A stretch of 21,541 nucleotides of DNA from Hyphochytrium catenoides (GCA_900088475.1 FLMG01001001.1:3179-24719); one strand, 5' to 3'; positions 1 through 10,683 are shown, counted from the first letter of the stretch. Notes: generated from the sequence alone by a model not told the origin. Numbers and translations: made by a program.

Positions 1-37
<37 letters not shown>

Positions 38-41
38 AGAA
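1..41. repeat. (GA)n microsatellite at window edge
   Basis: Fifteen perfect GA units start at base 1, followed by an impure GA-rich tail. The tract is cut by the window boundary, so its true length is unknown. Confidence 0.9.
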
Positions 42-99
42 GGGCAAAGCGTCACGACGAGTAAAAAGAAAAGATCTTCCGTTCTCATTCTGATCCTTC

Positions 100-167
100 C
101 CATACGGCGTATCTATGGGTTAATTCTAGATAATAAAGACGGGCACAGCCTGCCATACGGCGTATCT
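100..167. repeat. 15-bp direct repeat with near-palindromic core
   Basis: CCATACGGCGTATCT occurs at 100-114 and again at 153-167, 53 bp apart. The core ATACG-G-CGTAT is an inverted repeat around one central base. It could be a pair of protein-binding sites or a small duplication; no nearby gene start supports a promoter role. Confidence 0.55.
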
Positions 168-1435
168 TTGGAGACAGTGAACCTTTGTGTAGCCTGTACA
201 TAGGAGCAGTTTCTACGGGAGCCGCTAACCGCCAGGATACTGACCCAATCTTAGTTAGTGAGCGCTCTTTCTCTCCCTCCCCCTCTCTCGCCGTGTCTCT
301 CACTGGCTCTGTCTCCCTCACTCTGTCTGTCTCCCTTTCCCCTCTCTCTCTTCCCTTCCATGCCTCTCGCTTTGTGTCTGTCTCTGTCTGTCTCCCTCAC
401 TCTTTGTATTTCTCCCTTTCCCCGCCCTCTCCCTCGCTTTCCATCTTTGTCTTAGCTTCCTTCGTGGGAGGGAGGCCTTTCATCTGTTGTCCTTCTCTCT
501 TATCACCGGCCCGGGTCCTGGTCGCCTGATGTTGAAGCAGTCGAACGGAACAATTTGATAGGCACTGCCCATCTTCTTTCAAAACCGTCGATGGATGATC
601 AAAATAATATATTGAGAAGAGAGCTAAAGCAACGCTGAGCAGCTTCTTAGTGCACTAAGAAAAAGGAGAATGCAGCATATCTGACCAAGCAGTGCAGACG
701 ATTCCTGTTGACCTGATAATGCTACAGATCGAAGAGAGAGAAAAAATCTTGGAGAGAGAAAGAGTTGGCATGACGCCTATCACTGGGTGTACATTGAAGC
801 AGTGGTCCCGAACCCAAGCAACACCATGATGGCATACACAATCACAATCTTTCCAACTTTCAGAAAGGATTGTTGTCTTCCCTCTTTCATGCCTTCCACT
901 GGTCTTATGTTAGAGAATTCTCGCGTGCAGTAGCAACCTCGTTAACTTTCGGAGGCTACAAGATGATGGGACCTACTTCGTTGTCTAGAAAGACAAGAGG
1001 ATGCGAAGTGAGAGAGGTGGCTGAGATAATGGTGGCTGTCGTTGGTACACTCCCGACTCACGGCTATGGGCGTTCCATGAGAAGCGACAAGGGGTTGTGC
1101 GCTAAAACATCAGGCCAACCTGCTGCTGCATGCAAAGACTGCCCTATCGACTTCAGGTTGTGAAACAGAGAGCAGCAGCCCAGCAGCATTCAGATTCCGT
1201 AGGTTCTTCACTAGGGTACATGCCAACACGAGGAGAGTATTACGATAGAGTGGCAAAGGGCTGATATGTGATGAGCTATTCTCACCTAAGCCTTCTGACT
1301 GGGGCATGCAGCCACATTTTTCCCCCTTCTTTCACTATGACAAATAGCGCAGCAGACGATAACGAGGTGCTTGGGCCATAATGGATAAAGCGCAAAGCCA
1401 AGAGGGCTAAGAAGCCGAGCAGATTCAAATAAGAA

Positions 1436-1500
1436 GAGCCATCGATTGAGCTGGGAGCCATCGATTGAGCTGGGAGCCATCGATTGAGCTGGGAGCCATC
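1436..1500. repeat. 19-bp tandem repeat, about 3.4 copies
   Basis: The unit GAGCCATCGATTGAGCTGG is repeated three times without mismatch (1436-1492), followed by an 8-base partial copy. Each unit contains the palindrome ATCGAT. The period is not a multiple of three, so it does not look like a protein repeat. Confidence 0.9.
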
Positions 1501-2200
1501 TTGAAGCGCGTCACCCGCCACCTTTCCTTTCCCCGTTTCCTAGCATAAAGCCTGGCGGCCAACCACCAAGCACATATATGCGGACAACAAGCAGAAGTTG
1601 TCAAACGCAGAATGTTGAGAAACCCGTCCTCTTTAGAAAAGATCCATTGCAGTCACCCCGGAGGAGAGTGAGTAAAAGGAGACGAAGTATGAAGAGGCCG
1701 GATCAGCCCCTTTCAGAGCGTGTTCTTCATCAAGGAAGAAATGTTCTCTGGTGCGCCTGCAGACTGCAGACCCGACAGCAAATCTGCAGATTGAGCTTCA
1801 GACTTCAGACGCAATCTGGCGCCAGCCCGAAGGAATTGCACCTTCCCACTGTCAAGCCTGTGCCGGCCTCCTTCACTAATGATAGGCATTTTGGGCTAAA
1901 ATAACCTAAACATAAACCGCCTTGGGGACTGAAAACTAGATACCCAACTTATAAACTCCGATTCCTGGACTTAGCTGTAAGGGTAGATGTCTAGGGAAGT
2001 AACAACAGGATTTCGGACCCTCTGTCTTCTGCAATGTGGTGTTGTCCTTCCGTTTGTGATGCGGGGCCATCGCCAGACCAGACGCGAGATTATTTCTGAG
2101 CCTTTTCAGTTTCGAGTTTCTGAAGCTTTATCGGCAACAGAATCCCCATAGTATATTGAGACGCTGTGGGTTGCCGATACGGGCATTCATTATTGGAGCC

Positions 2201-4906
2201 ATGTCGTCGGACGAGGAACGGTCGGCCAAATCTCTGTCTGAGGAGGAGGAGGAGGAGGAAGAAGAGGAGGACGAGGAGGAGGAGGAGGACGACGAAGAGG
2301 AGGAGGATGATGGCGGTAGATCGGGAAAGAATAAGCGCAAAGCAGCAAAAGAGAAAGGTATTATATGGTTTACTCAGTTTATTAAGGGGTGCTTCCACCA
2401 TTCCAGCTGCGCGCACTGCTCTCTTCGAGTCCTGCTCCAGAAAGACTAATCTTGGAACTGGTCCCGACAGGCAAGAAGAGGAAAAAGAAGGCCCGGTCTG
2501 GTGTCAGTGTATTTATAGATGAAGAGGCAGAGGTTGATGAAGATGAAGACGAAGAAGATGAGGAGGAAGACGATGATCTGGCGGCACATGAAGAGGCTGA
2601 AGTAAGTAAGCGCAGGCAGACTGCCTGCTCTCTCTTCTTCTTCTTTTCTCTTCGGATTAGACATCAGCAGCTTTGAAAGCCGGTAATAGACTTCTCTCGT
2701 CATAGGCGGCTGCCCTCGAAGAGGAGATCTCTATGCGTGCAGAGAGGGAAAGAATACGACGAAGTGAGCACATGGACCTTGACAAAGAGACGGCAGAAGA
2801 AATTGTCGCCGCGGTGAAGAAGCGTCATCAAAAGACAAGAAGGACTGTAGGCGACTATGATAGCGCACTCATGGACCACTCAGGTGGATGTGAGCTCCGA
2901 TGTCCCGGCGATTTTCAGTCTCTCTCTCTTTCTTGGATCGCTTTGTGTCTCTTCATCTCTCTCTAACTCTATCGCATACTTGTCCTTTGCATGGGACATG
3001 CGATCCTTCCTTTCTCAGTGTTCTAAATTACACCTCTGAGTGCGTCCACTTTACTCTCCTTTGCTCCTTTCTCCTCAAAATGCCTCCACCGGGTGGCTAA
3101 CTCCCTCCGTCTCTCTCCTCTCGTCTCCTACGTCTTTCTCCTCTCGTCTCCATCTATTCCGTCACTCTTAACAATTCTTGCGTCTCTTTCTCCTCTCCCA
3201 CTCTCTAAACGCTTCCAATCGTCCCGTTCTCTCTCTCTCTCTCTCTCGCTCTCTCTCTTTCTTACTGTGTGTGTGTGCTCAGAGGTGGCTCAGCAAGCAA
3301 AGCTTCCTACTGTTAATGACCCAAAGCTGTGGGTGGTCAAGTGCTCGACAGGAAAGGAGAAGGACGCGGTGCGCGCTTTGATGGAGAAAGGCATTCACCT
3401 GGCCAAGCAGGGCAAGCCCTTGATGATCAAGTCTGCCCTGTGCACTGATACTAAAGGTGAGAGAGACGCTGATGGACGAGGGAAAGAGACAGAAAGAGAG
3501 AGCACATAGACGCCGATGGGTGGTAAAAAAAACGCTTAAAGTCGGAGACAGAAGAGATAGGGAAGGCAATAGGCAAGATATGTAAGGGGAAGAGAGAGAG
3601 GGAGAGAGAGAAGAGAACGAAGAACACCATACAAACTCTGTTAAGTAGAACGAGTACCAAGCAAGGCTAGAAGTGAAACCCGCGATGTTACCTCAGAGCG
3701 GCCGTCTCTCTCTCTCTCTCTCTTCCTCTTGTTTGGAAACGTCTTTTCTCTCTTTCGCACCATATCTCTGATTCTACTTATCTGGCTCCTTCTCTGGCTT
3801 TCCCCTTCTTCTTTTTTGTGTCTCTCTTGTCTTGTAGGGTACATTTACATCGAATCCGAGAGAGAGTCGTACGCCAAGGAGGCCGTTCAGGGCCTTTCTC
3901 TCATAATGTCTTGGAGCATTCACCTCGTGCCTATCAATGAGATGACCCAGGTCCTTACAATCAGGCACAGGAAGAAGCCCATCTCTCAGGGAGAGTGGGT
4001 TAGGTTTACTAGAGGAATATATAAGGGCGATCTTGCAAAAGTGGTTGAGGTTGGTGTCCAACTCTCTCTCTCTCTCTCTCTCTTCCCCTTTGCTCCGACG
4101 CGGATGTCTCAACCACGCTCTCTCCTTTCTTTTACTCTCCCCTAGTTGTCTCTTCCTTAAAAGCGATTGAGGCTTATTTGTATCACATTTGTCCCGCATT
4201 CTCAAAACCTTTCTCTCTCTTCATCGGCCTCTCTCTTCATATAGCTACTCTCGCTATGCCTTACCACCGGCCTACCGGACATATTCCTGTCATCGAATTG
4301 CGCCTATATATACTCCTTTGTACTCTGCATGGCCTTGGTCTGCCTCTTCACCGAGCGCGATATCACATCAAGCTGCCACCCATACCCTTTCTAATGTACT
4401 CTTTCCTCTCTCTCTCTCGTCTCTCTCTCGCTCCGCCTGCCCGTTTACTTCAGGTTCTTGACTCTGGTACGAAGTACTTAGTGAAGTGTGTTCCTCGCCT
4501 GGAGGCTTCGGGAGGAATGAGGGTGAAAGGAACAGGGAAGGGACAGCCCAGACCCCAGCAGAAGTTCTTTAGTGCGCAGGTGATACTTTCTCCTTGTGCA
4601 ACCCCCGCCCACTCTCGCTCTCTCTTTTTTTCTTCTTCTGACTCTTTGCTAGGTAAACTTTTCTTTATCAGTTTCTTACTCTTTTCTGGGTAAATGTGTA
4701 GTCCTGCTTTTCTGGGCAGCTCTCTCTCTTTTTTATTTTTATAGTGCATTCTGTCTCTCTTGTTCTGCCCTTCCCTTCCCTCCTCCTTGCCCCATTTCTG
4801 GGGTGTCGTTGCCACCCACTTTGATCGTGTCTCTCTCTCTCGTTGTCGTCCAACCTTCCTCTCCCCCCTCTCTCTCTCTCTCTCTTTCTCTCTCTCACTC
4901 TCACTC

Positions 4907-4944
<38 letters not shown>

Positions 4945-6127
4945 GTTGTACTTTCTCTCTCTCCGATTGCTTATCGTGACTCATGTTCTATCAGGAAATG
5001 GCTCTTGCCGAGGGAGATGTAGTTTCACGTCGTCGCCATCCGATCACAAGCCAGATGATGGACAGCTATGATGGGAACTGGTACCACCAAGGCCTCCTTG
5101 TCAAGGAAGTCAGCACGGCGATGATTTCAAGAGACGACGTTTCTCCTACGCTTGACGAACTGCAGAAGTTCAGAGATAAGGAGGAAGAAGAAGAGGATGA
5201 CGACCAAGAGAGAGATGGGGGAGACGGGGGATCGAGAAGAAAGAAAAAAGGTGGACTCTCTGACCTGCTGGACGGGTTGGGTGTGGCTGGAAGAGACAGA
5301 GAGAAGAAGATAAACCTTGCCAAGGGAGACACAGTGAAGGTGGTAGAGGGAGATTTGAAAAACTTGATGGGTGTCGTGGCGAATGTGGATAACACGACCG
5401 GGATCGTGAAGGTCATTCCTCTTCATGAGGAAATTAGAGACACACAGCTGGACTTCGCAGCCTCGCAGGTGAGGCGAGAACCGAGCAAAGAGAGCGCCGC
5501 CCTCTTTCCTTCTTCTCTCTCTCTTCTCTAGACCGAGTTCTCCAGTTAGAGTTATGTCTTTCTCGCGTGCCGTAGTCAGTAACTTTCCTCACGACCTCTC
5601 TCTCTTCATTGGTTTCTTTCTTTCCCACATCACTGACTCTTTTCTCTTTTTTCCCTTGGGTGTGGGTACTTGCAGCTCATGAAGTACGTGAAGATTGGGG
5701 ACCACGTGAAGGTGATCGATGGGCGGTACAGCGGGGAGACAGGTACTGTCGTTAGCCTGGACAACGGGGAGGCTGGCGCGCCGATTGCCATAGTTCTGAC
5801 CGATAGCAGTGCAAAAGAGATACAGGTCGACTTGTCACTCTTCTAATCTGTCTTCCCATCCTCTCTCTGTCTCTCTTTCCCTGTCACCTGTCAGGGCCAT
5901 GAAATCGTCCTTCTTTCTTGTTGAGCGACGTGTTCTCCTCTCTCTCGCCGTGGCCGAGTGGTCGATGAGTGATCTTTCACGGCTTCAACACTAGTGCACG
6001 TCTGTCTTCTCCTCCTGCTTCCCAGTTTCTAGACCGATGCGCTTCATACTCTATGGCTGAAGACGCTGAGTCCTCTCTATTGCAGTCTCTTTTGGACTTC
6101 ACTGCCACGCTCTCTTATTCTCTCTCT

Positions 6128-6158
<31 letters not shown>

Positions 6159-8638
6159 ACTCTCTCTCTCACTCTCTCTCTCTCTCTCTCTCTCTCTTTC
6201 GAACCCCACACTTCCCGAATCCAAACCAGCTCTCCCCTGGCGTGCTTGTTCCGTGACTCACACTTTCTCTCTTCCTAGGTCTTTGTGCGTGACTGCCAAG
6301 AGAGCTCTGAGGTTAGCACAGGCCTGGACAGCTTGGGCGGTTATGAACAGGGAGATCTCGTCATGCTCAGCCAGAACAATGTTGGCGTTATCGTCAGAGT
6401 GGGAAGAGACGACTTTCAGGTGAGTCGGGCACTGGGTAGAGAGAGTTTAATTTGGAGGAGGGAGAAGACAAGGGCGAAGACGGATCTCGAAAGTCGTCAC
6501 AAGCTTGTTCTTTTTCCCTCTCTCCTCTCGCACACTATTTGCGTCTAGTGTTTGCTCTTGCTCCTGCCCCTTCGTTCCCTTACGACCAGCCATCTGATCT
6601 ACTATTCCAAGAGCTTCAACCTGTTTCATCACCCTCTTTCTCTCTCTCTGTCTCTTTCTCTCTCATTATAGCGTTAAACACCACTCCTGTCTCTTCACAC
6701 CAATCTTCTCTCTCAGGGTATCTCCCGACTTTCTGCACTTCATCTCGTAGTTCTCTCTGCTGCCTACTTACTCGACTACATTCCTGTCCGGCAGGTCCTC
6801 AATCAAAATGGCAGCGTAGTGCGGGTCCGTTTGCAGGAGCTGAGAGGGAAGAGGAACGCTAGCTCTTCCCGCGCCTCTGCACTTGATCGTCAGCAGCAAC
6901 ACATTCAGTGCGGAGATGTGGTACACGTGCTTGACGGGCATAACAAAGGGCAGCAGGGGACTATCCGGCACATGTACAGGGCTTTCCTCTTCCTGCATTC
7001 GAATAAGAGGATTGAGAACGCAGGTCAGATGGTGGCAATTTGTCAGATCCACTCTTCTCTTTCTCTCTGACTAGGCTCTTGCCGTTTATTCATCTCATTT
7101 GTGGACCAAACTCCGCTGTACATTTCTTCCGGTCATATATATACATATATATATTTTTTTTGAGTGCAACGGTCAACGTATTGTTCCCTCTCTTTGTGAG
7201 AGTAGAAAGCACTCTTTACGACTCTCACGCACTTCTTTCCGTCCCTTTGACTCTCTCTTCTCCTTTCTCAATGCTCTATGCAGGCATGTTCGTGGTCCGG
7301 GCACGTAACGTTGTTCTTGCTGGTTCTAAGGCACGTCAGACCCTCTCCTCGTCCTACATGGGCGTGGTATCGCCTTATTCGACGCCAGGACCACTCAAGA
7401 GCCCAATGAGACCCATGGGCAATGACAGGTAAGCTGTCTCATCACCCTCTCTCTCTCTCTCTGTCTCTCAGTTCTCCCTTTCTCTCCCTCTCTTCTTCTC
7501 TCTTCCACCCCTGTTTTCAAGACCCGCTTCTTTTACCCTCAAGTATCAAATTGAGGCAAGGCGTTTTGTCTCTCCCCTCTCTGTTATTCTAAGGAAAATA
7601 ATGCGCGCTTCTGTGTTATCCGTTGCTCAGACTATGCTATTTATAGATTGTCTCTGTCGCTTCTTCTGATTACCTTGCTCTCTGTACTCTCTCTATCTCT
7701 CTCTGACGCTGTCTTCATCTATTGCTTATCAGGCGTAACGGTCGTGACGACGATTTAGTAGGGAAGACGGTCAGAGTGACGAAGGGACGGTTTAAGGGAT
7801 ACATAGGCATAGTCGTAGAGGCGACGGATTCTATGTGTAAGGTAAGAGACGGGCGAGAAGCAGGGAAGAGGATTGAGAGAGAGAGTAAGAGAGAGAGAGT
7901 TACACAGTCATGTCTTTCTCCAGGTTGAGATCCATTCGAAGAGCAAGATTATTACTGTTAGCAGAGACACGGCTTTGGTCGTAGGAGATAGAGCCGGGCA
8001 GCTCTCAGCCGACCAGAGAGGCTTCGACGCAAGGTAGCGCCAACACTCACGTCTCTTTCTCTTTTTCTTTGTCACGTCCTTCTACTGTTTAGTTTCTTGA
8101 CTGCCCGTTTTACGGGTGCTCTCAACGCCTCTCTTTCTTGTTTGCCCTCGCACCTGACTCGTTCTTCTTTACATCTGCCTTTGTCTCTCTCTCTCTCTCT
8201 ACTTCTGGTGTTCTGCCTTCTTTATGTCTCACTCTCACTCTCTCTCTCAATCCTCCCTCTCTCTCTCTTCTCTCTCTTTTTGGACAGAAATGGGCTTCAC
8301 ACTCCTCTCATGGGAAGCCAAACGCCTCACATCGGGATGGCCACGCCTCTTCACTCGGTCCAGACGCCTTTGCACACACCGTTCGCAGAGGAAGGGAGAG
8401 AGAGAGCCACGCCTCTCCCGCACACTCCCTCCAACGACGCCTGGGATCCTTCGGTGTCTGCTACTTCTCATGTGGCGGACACGCCAGGCTGGGACGCCGA
8501 GCACCGGACTCCGTACGGGTTTAGATATGGGACGCCATTGGACTCTGTCAGCACACCAGGAAACATGCAGCCAACCACACCAGGTAAGGGAGAGGGAGAA
8601 AAGAGAGAGAGAGAAGAGACAGAGATCAAATAAAGATG

Positions 8639-8679
<41 letters not shown>

Positions 8680-9947
8680 TGAGAGTGAGTTAGTTTTGGC
8701 AGTCAGATGAGATAGGGCACGCTTGTAGGAAGGGAAAGAGTACGACGGGAGAGGACAACTTCAAGAGCCAGCATAGCTTTCCCCATCTATTTTCATCTTA
8801 ACGCTTTCCTTTCCTCTCTCTCTCTCCTCTGTCATCACCGTCTTTCTTTCTCATGAGCACAGGCTTTCATCCTACGACCCCTACTGTCTTCAATCCAACG
8901 ACTCCTGGCGTAGGCTTCTCTTATGGCGCCGGGCCTGGGACCCCACGGACGCCGTTTGGTCTCACGCCCGCCACTCCTGGAGCGGGATATCAAGACCCGG
9001 CAGACGATGGTAAGGCGGACGAAGGGTAGAGAGAGGTTGTACCACTGGGAGAGAATATGAAGCAGCAGAAGGGAGAGGGACGAGCGAGTTGGAAAGCGAG
9101 TTATACAGAGGGAGAGAGAGAGAGAGACAGAGAGACAGAGAGAGAGAGACAGAAAGAGAGAGAAGTAGAAGAGAAAGGAAGAAGGAGGCCAGAGGTTGGC
9201 CACGTGTTCGTGCATTTAATCCTAACTCTTTGTTTTTCCCTTTCTGTTTAGGACGTGCAGCAGGCTTTCCATCCTCTTCTGTCTCTTCTCAGTTGCGCGA
9301 CTATATGAATGTGGAGGTAGAGATTGTAGGAGAGAGAGAAAGAGAAGACTTACAAGGAAAGATTGGGTACGTCTCGGACGTGAAGCCAGGAAATCTTCTG
9401 GTTGTGAGGCTGCTTGAGAGTGGTGGAGAGGCGACAGTGCATCTGGAGAATATCAAGCCTACTGTCCCACAGAGAACAGATAGGATCAAGGTAAGAAAGA
9501 CGCAATTTCTCATAGAGACGAGGGTGATCTGCGGGTGGTGGGAAGCAGGGAGAGAGAGAGAAACAGAGACAGGCGGAGAGAGAGAGAGGGAAGAGACAGA
9601 GAAAAGGAAATGCCGTAGCGTCATCTCTCCAGTCTTATCAGGGTCTAGCCGAGGATTGGTGCCTCTGTCAATTGATGTTCTCGTTCTTATTACCTCCTGC
9701 TCCCTTCACCAGGTTCGCTCATTCCTCTCTCTCTCTCTTGTCTCTCCTTCTCAAGACCCTAACTACCTACTTTCACCTCACATCTCGCCCGTTGTCTCTG
9801 CAGGTGTTCCAAGGCGAGCACGCTGGCATCAAGGGCACCCTGGTCGGTATTGAGGAAGAGACGAACAAGGGCATTGTCAAGCTGGAGCCTTCTCACAACA
9901 TCACTTTCCTCAATATGAGGAACCTGGTCAAGATCACGGCGCAATAA
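2201..9947 (+). CDS. SPT5: Transcription elongation factor SPT5 (DSIF/NusG family), 17 exons, 1053 aa
   Basis: Exons: 2201-2357, 2471-2601, 2706-2883, 3283-3456, 3838-4049, 4454-4579, 4995-5468, 5676-5825, 6279-6419, 6795-7023, 7284-7428, 7733-7841, 7924-8033, 8288-8583, 8863-9009, 9252-9490, 9804-9947. They sum to 3162 nt in one open frame, and every junction is GT-AG. The product has an acidic Glu/Asp N-terminus (about 1-95), an NGN domain (about 168-256, with PKLWVVKC, GYIYIE and VPINEM), and KOW1 ending in WVRFTRGIYKGDLAKV. KOWs follow near 432-484 (GDTVKVVEGDLKNLMG), 485-534 (GDHVKVIDGRYSGETG), 617-650 and 714-760, then a Thr-Pro-rich region (780-927) and two C-terminal KOWs. SPT5 pairs with SPT4, binds RNA polymerase II and controls pausing and processivity. 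Length is close to yeast and human SPT5. The SPT4 partner is not in the window. The start is the first ATG opening the acidic tract. Junctions are read by eye; the weakest donors are introns 3 (GTGGAT), 5 (GTTGGT) and 8 (GTCGAC). Confidence 0.95.
3283..4049 (+). other. SPT5: SPT5 NGN domain and KOW1 coding exons (4 and 5)
   Basis: Two exons split by a 381-nt intron encode the NGN fold and the first KOW. Exon 4 begins with the conserved LPTVNDPKLWVVKC strand and exon 5 with GYIYIES. NGN is the part that contacts SPT4 and the polymerase clamp in known SPT5 structures. The family-typical VP-x-x-EM turn is present as VPINEM. Confidence 0.9.
4868..4941. repeat. (CT)n tract in SPT5 intron 6
   Basis: A nearly pure CT/TC repeat with a few CA interruptions lies within the 415-nt intron at 4580-4994, upstream of the acceptor TATCAG. 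Confidence 0.9.
6118..6199. repeat. (CT)n tract in SPT5 intron 8
   Basis: A CT-repeat with interspersed TTT and CA sits mid-intron (5826-6278), about 80 bases before the acceptor CCTAG. Confidence 0.9.
8288..9009 (+). other. SPT5: SPT5 Thr-Pro-rich C-terminal region (CTR), exons 14-15
   Basis: Residues about 780-927 carry many TP dipeptides in short contexts such as HTPL, SQTPH, MATPL, VQTPLHTP, FNPTTPG, GTPRTPFG and ATPG. In animals and yeast the equivalent region is phosphorylated by CDK9/Bur1-type kinases and recruits elongation and capping factors. Unlike the regular pentapeptide or hexapeptide arrays of some lineages, these repeats are irregular. A 279-nt intron with GA then CT repeats interrupts the region. 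Confidence 0.85.
8635..8690. repeat. (GA)n tract in SPT5 intron 14
   Basis: A GA-repeat fills the 5' half of the intron at 8584-8862. The 3' half of the same intron instead holds CT-repeats (about 8805-8830). Confidence 0.9.
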
Positions 9948-9948
9948 A
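9943..9948 (+). promoter_or_regulatory. AATAAA polyadenylation signal overlapping the SPT5 stop codon
   Basis: The SPT5 ending GCG CAA TAA is followed by AAT, so the hexamer AATAAA at 9943-9948 contains the stop codon. If used, the 3' UTR would be only a few tens of bases. This fits the short 331-bp gap to the convergent gene. Use of this hexamer is inferred, not shown. Confidence 0.45.
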
Positions 9949-10126
9949 ATATTTGTCATCGCTCTATTCAGAGTCTCTTTCCTGCTCAGCTTTCCGGCAT
10001 AATGCCTGGGCCCTTCTCTTTATGTTGAGCCATCCCACCTCCGAGGATGGAGTGAGAGTGGAAGGCACGCCCAATTATCCAAAGAGGTCCTTCCTCCAAG
10101 CTAATTGGACAGAGCTGCAAAGAAAA

Positions 10127-10225
10127 TTCAGATGATCTTACAACGTATTCCATAATGGAGGACACGCAGAAATCTCTTTCTGCGTCACCTTTCCATACAA
10201 TTGCTGTATCTACATATCATCTGAA
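10127..10225. repeat. Nested inverted repeats between convergent genes
   Basis: Outer arms TTCAGATGAT (10127-10136) and ATCATCTGAA (10216-10225) are perfect 10-bp inverted repeats. Inside them ACGCAGAAA (10164-10172) and TTTCTGCGT (10177-10185) form a perfect 9-bp hairpin with a 4-base TCTC loop. The element sits in the tail-to-tail spacer between SPT5 and the 134-aa gene. It could act in 3'-end formation of either transcript or be a tiny transposon-like relic; neither is proven. Confidence 0.55.
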
Positions 10226-10278
10226 AATCTTCATAATAACAATCTGGGAACTGGGAGAAATTTGGGCTGCATAGCGCT

Positions 10279-10683
10279 CTAGAGATTGAGGTACTTCCAT
10301 GGCTGATAGTACCAGCAGAGGAGGGCAAAAGCAAGACCCGCAGTGGTCATCAGAGCTGCATGGATGCGCACGCTGGCGATATCTGTATGGAACTTGTCTA
10401 GCGCAGCGTTCAGCTCGGTGACCCGTCTCTGATGATGTGCTCTTTTATCTTCAGAAAGCTTCTGATTCTTGTTCTTCTGCATTTGATCGGCCGCCAAGAT
10501 CTGTAGATGTTGCTGGAGCTCCGCTCGAGCTGCAGCGGTTGCCATAGCGGCCTTGCTGGTGCCTGCTTGGGGAACATACCGACGGAACTCTTGGTCAAAC
10601 TCTGCAGCTACGGCTTGGCCCGCGGGACCGGTTCCGGTGGAAGAAGAAGACTTGTTCTCTTTCGCGCTGTGCCTCTTGGACAT
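10279..10683 (-). CDS. Small coiled-coil protein with one C-terminal membrane segment (134 aa), unknown function
   Basis: This is an intronless ORF starting at ATG 10683 (context GTCAAGATGTCC) and ending TAG at 10279. Residues 1-22 are polar, rich in Ser and Lys. Residues about 45-100 are Ala/Gln/Lys/Glu-rich and predicted helical or coiled-coil. A single hydrophobic span at about 107-126 (LMTTAGLAFALLCWYY) lies eight residues from the end, the layout of a tail-anchored protein with a cytosolic coiled coil. No signal peptide is visible. Its spare, balanced codon use differs from the CT/GA repeats around it, which supports real coding. The coiled coil plus membrane span recalls Get1/WRB or TMCO1, but the other membrane segments of those families are missing. 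Possible splice donors near the end (GTACTATCAG, GTACCTC) give no convincing extension. I do not recognise the family. Confidence 0.65.
   Translation of the reverse strand: MSKRHSAKENKSSSSTGTGPAGQAVAAEFDQEFRRYVPQAGTSKAAMATAAARAELQQHLQILAADQMQKNKNQKLSEDKRAHHQRRVTELNAALDKFHTDIASVRIHAALMTTAGLAFALLCWYYQPWKYLNL

Larger units (their letters stand above)
1..2200. other. Intergenic region upstream of SPT5, no supportable gene
   Basis: This stretch holds only short ORFs with no recognisable domain, no consistent splice-linked frames and no family motif. Visible structure is a (GA)n tract at the left edge, a 15-bp direct repeat near 100-167, a CT-rich segment at about 265-445, a 19-bp tandem repeat at 1436-1500 and a run of CTGCAGA/TTCAGAC-like short repeats around 1757-1815. 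The 97-aa ORF at 870-1163 and the basic 108-aa ORF at 1578-1904 were examined and not recognised. A fast-evolving gene or old transposon remnant cannot be excluded. Confidence 0.5.

Noticed and set aside
1578-1904. 108-aa basic ORF
   Set aside because: Composition comes from CTGCAGA/CAGAC short repeats, and no motif or splice partner was found.
2128-2340. Minus-strand ORF with a long poly-Ser run
   Set aside because: It is the antisense of the Glu/Asp-rich first exon of SPT5; GAG/GAC repeats read as Ser on the other strand.
9996-10129. Possible extra 3' exon of the 134-aa gene after TTTCTTTGCAG on the minus strand
   Set aside because: The frame with GPLWIIGRAF looks attractive, but the available donors are in the wrong phase and the phase that fits stops quickly.
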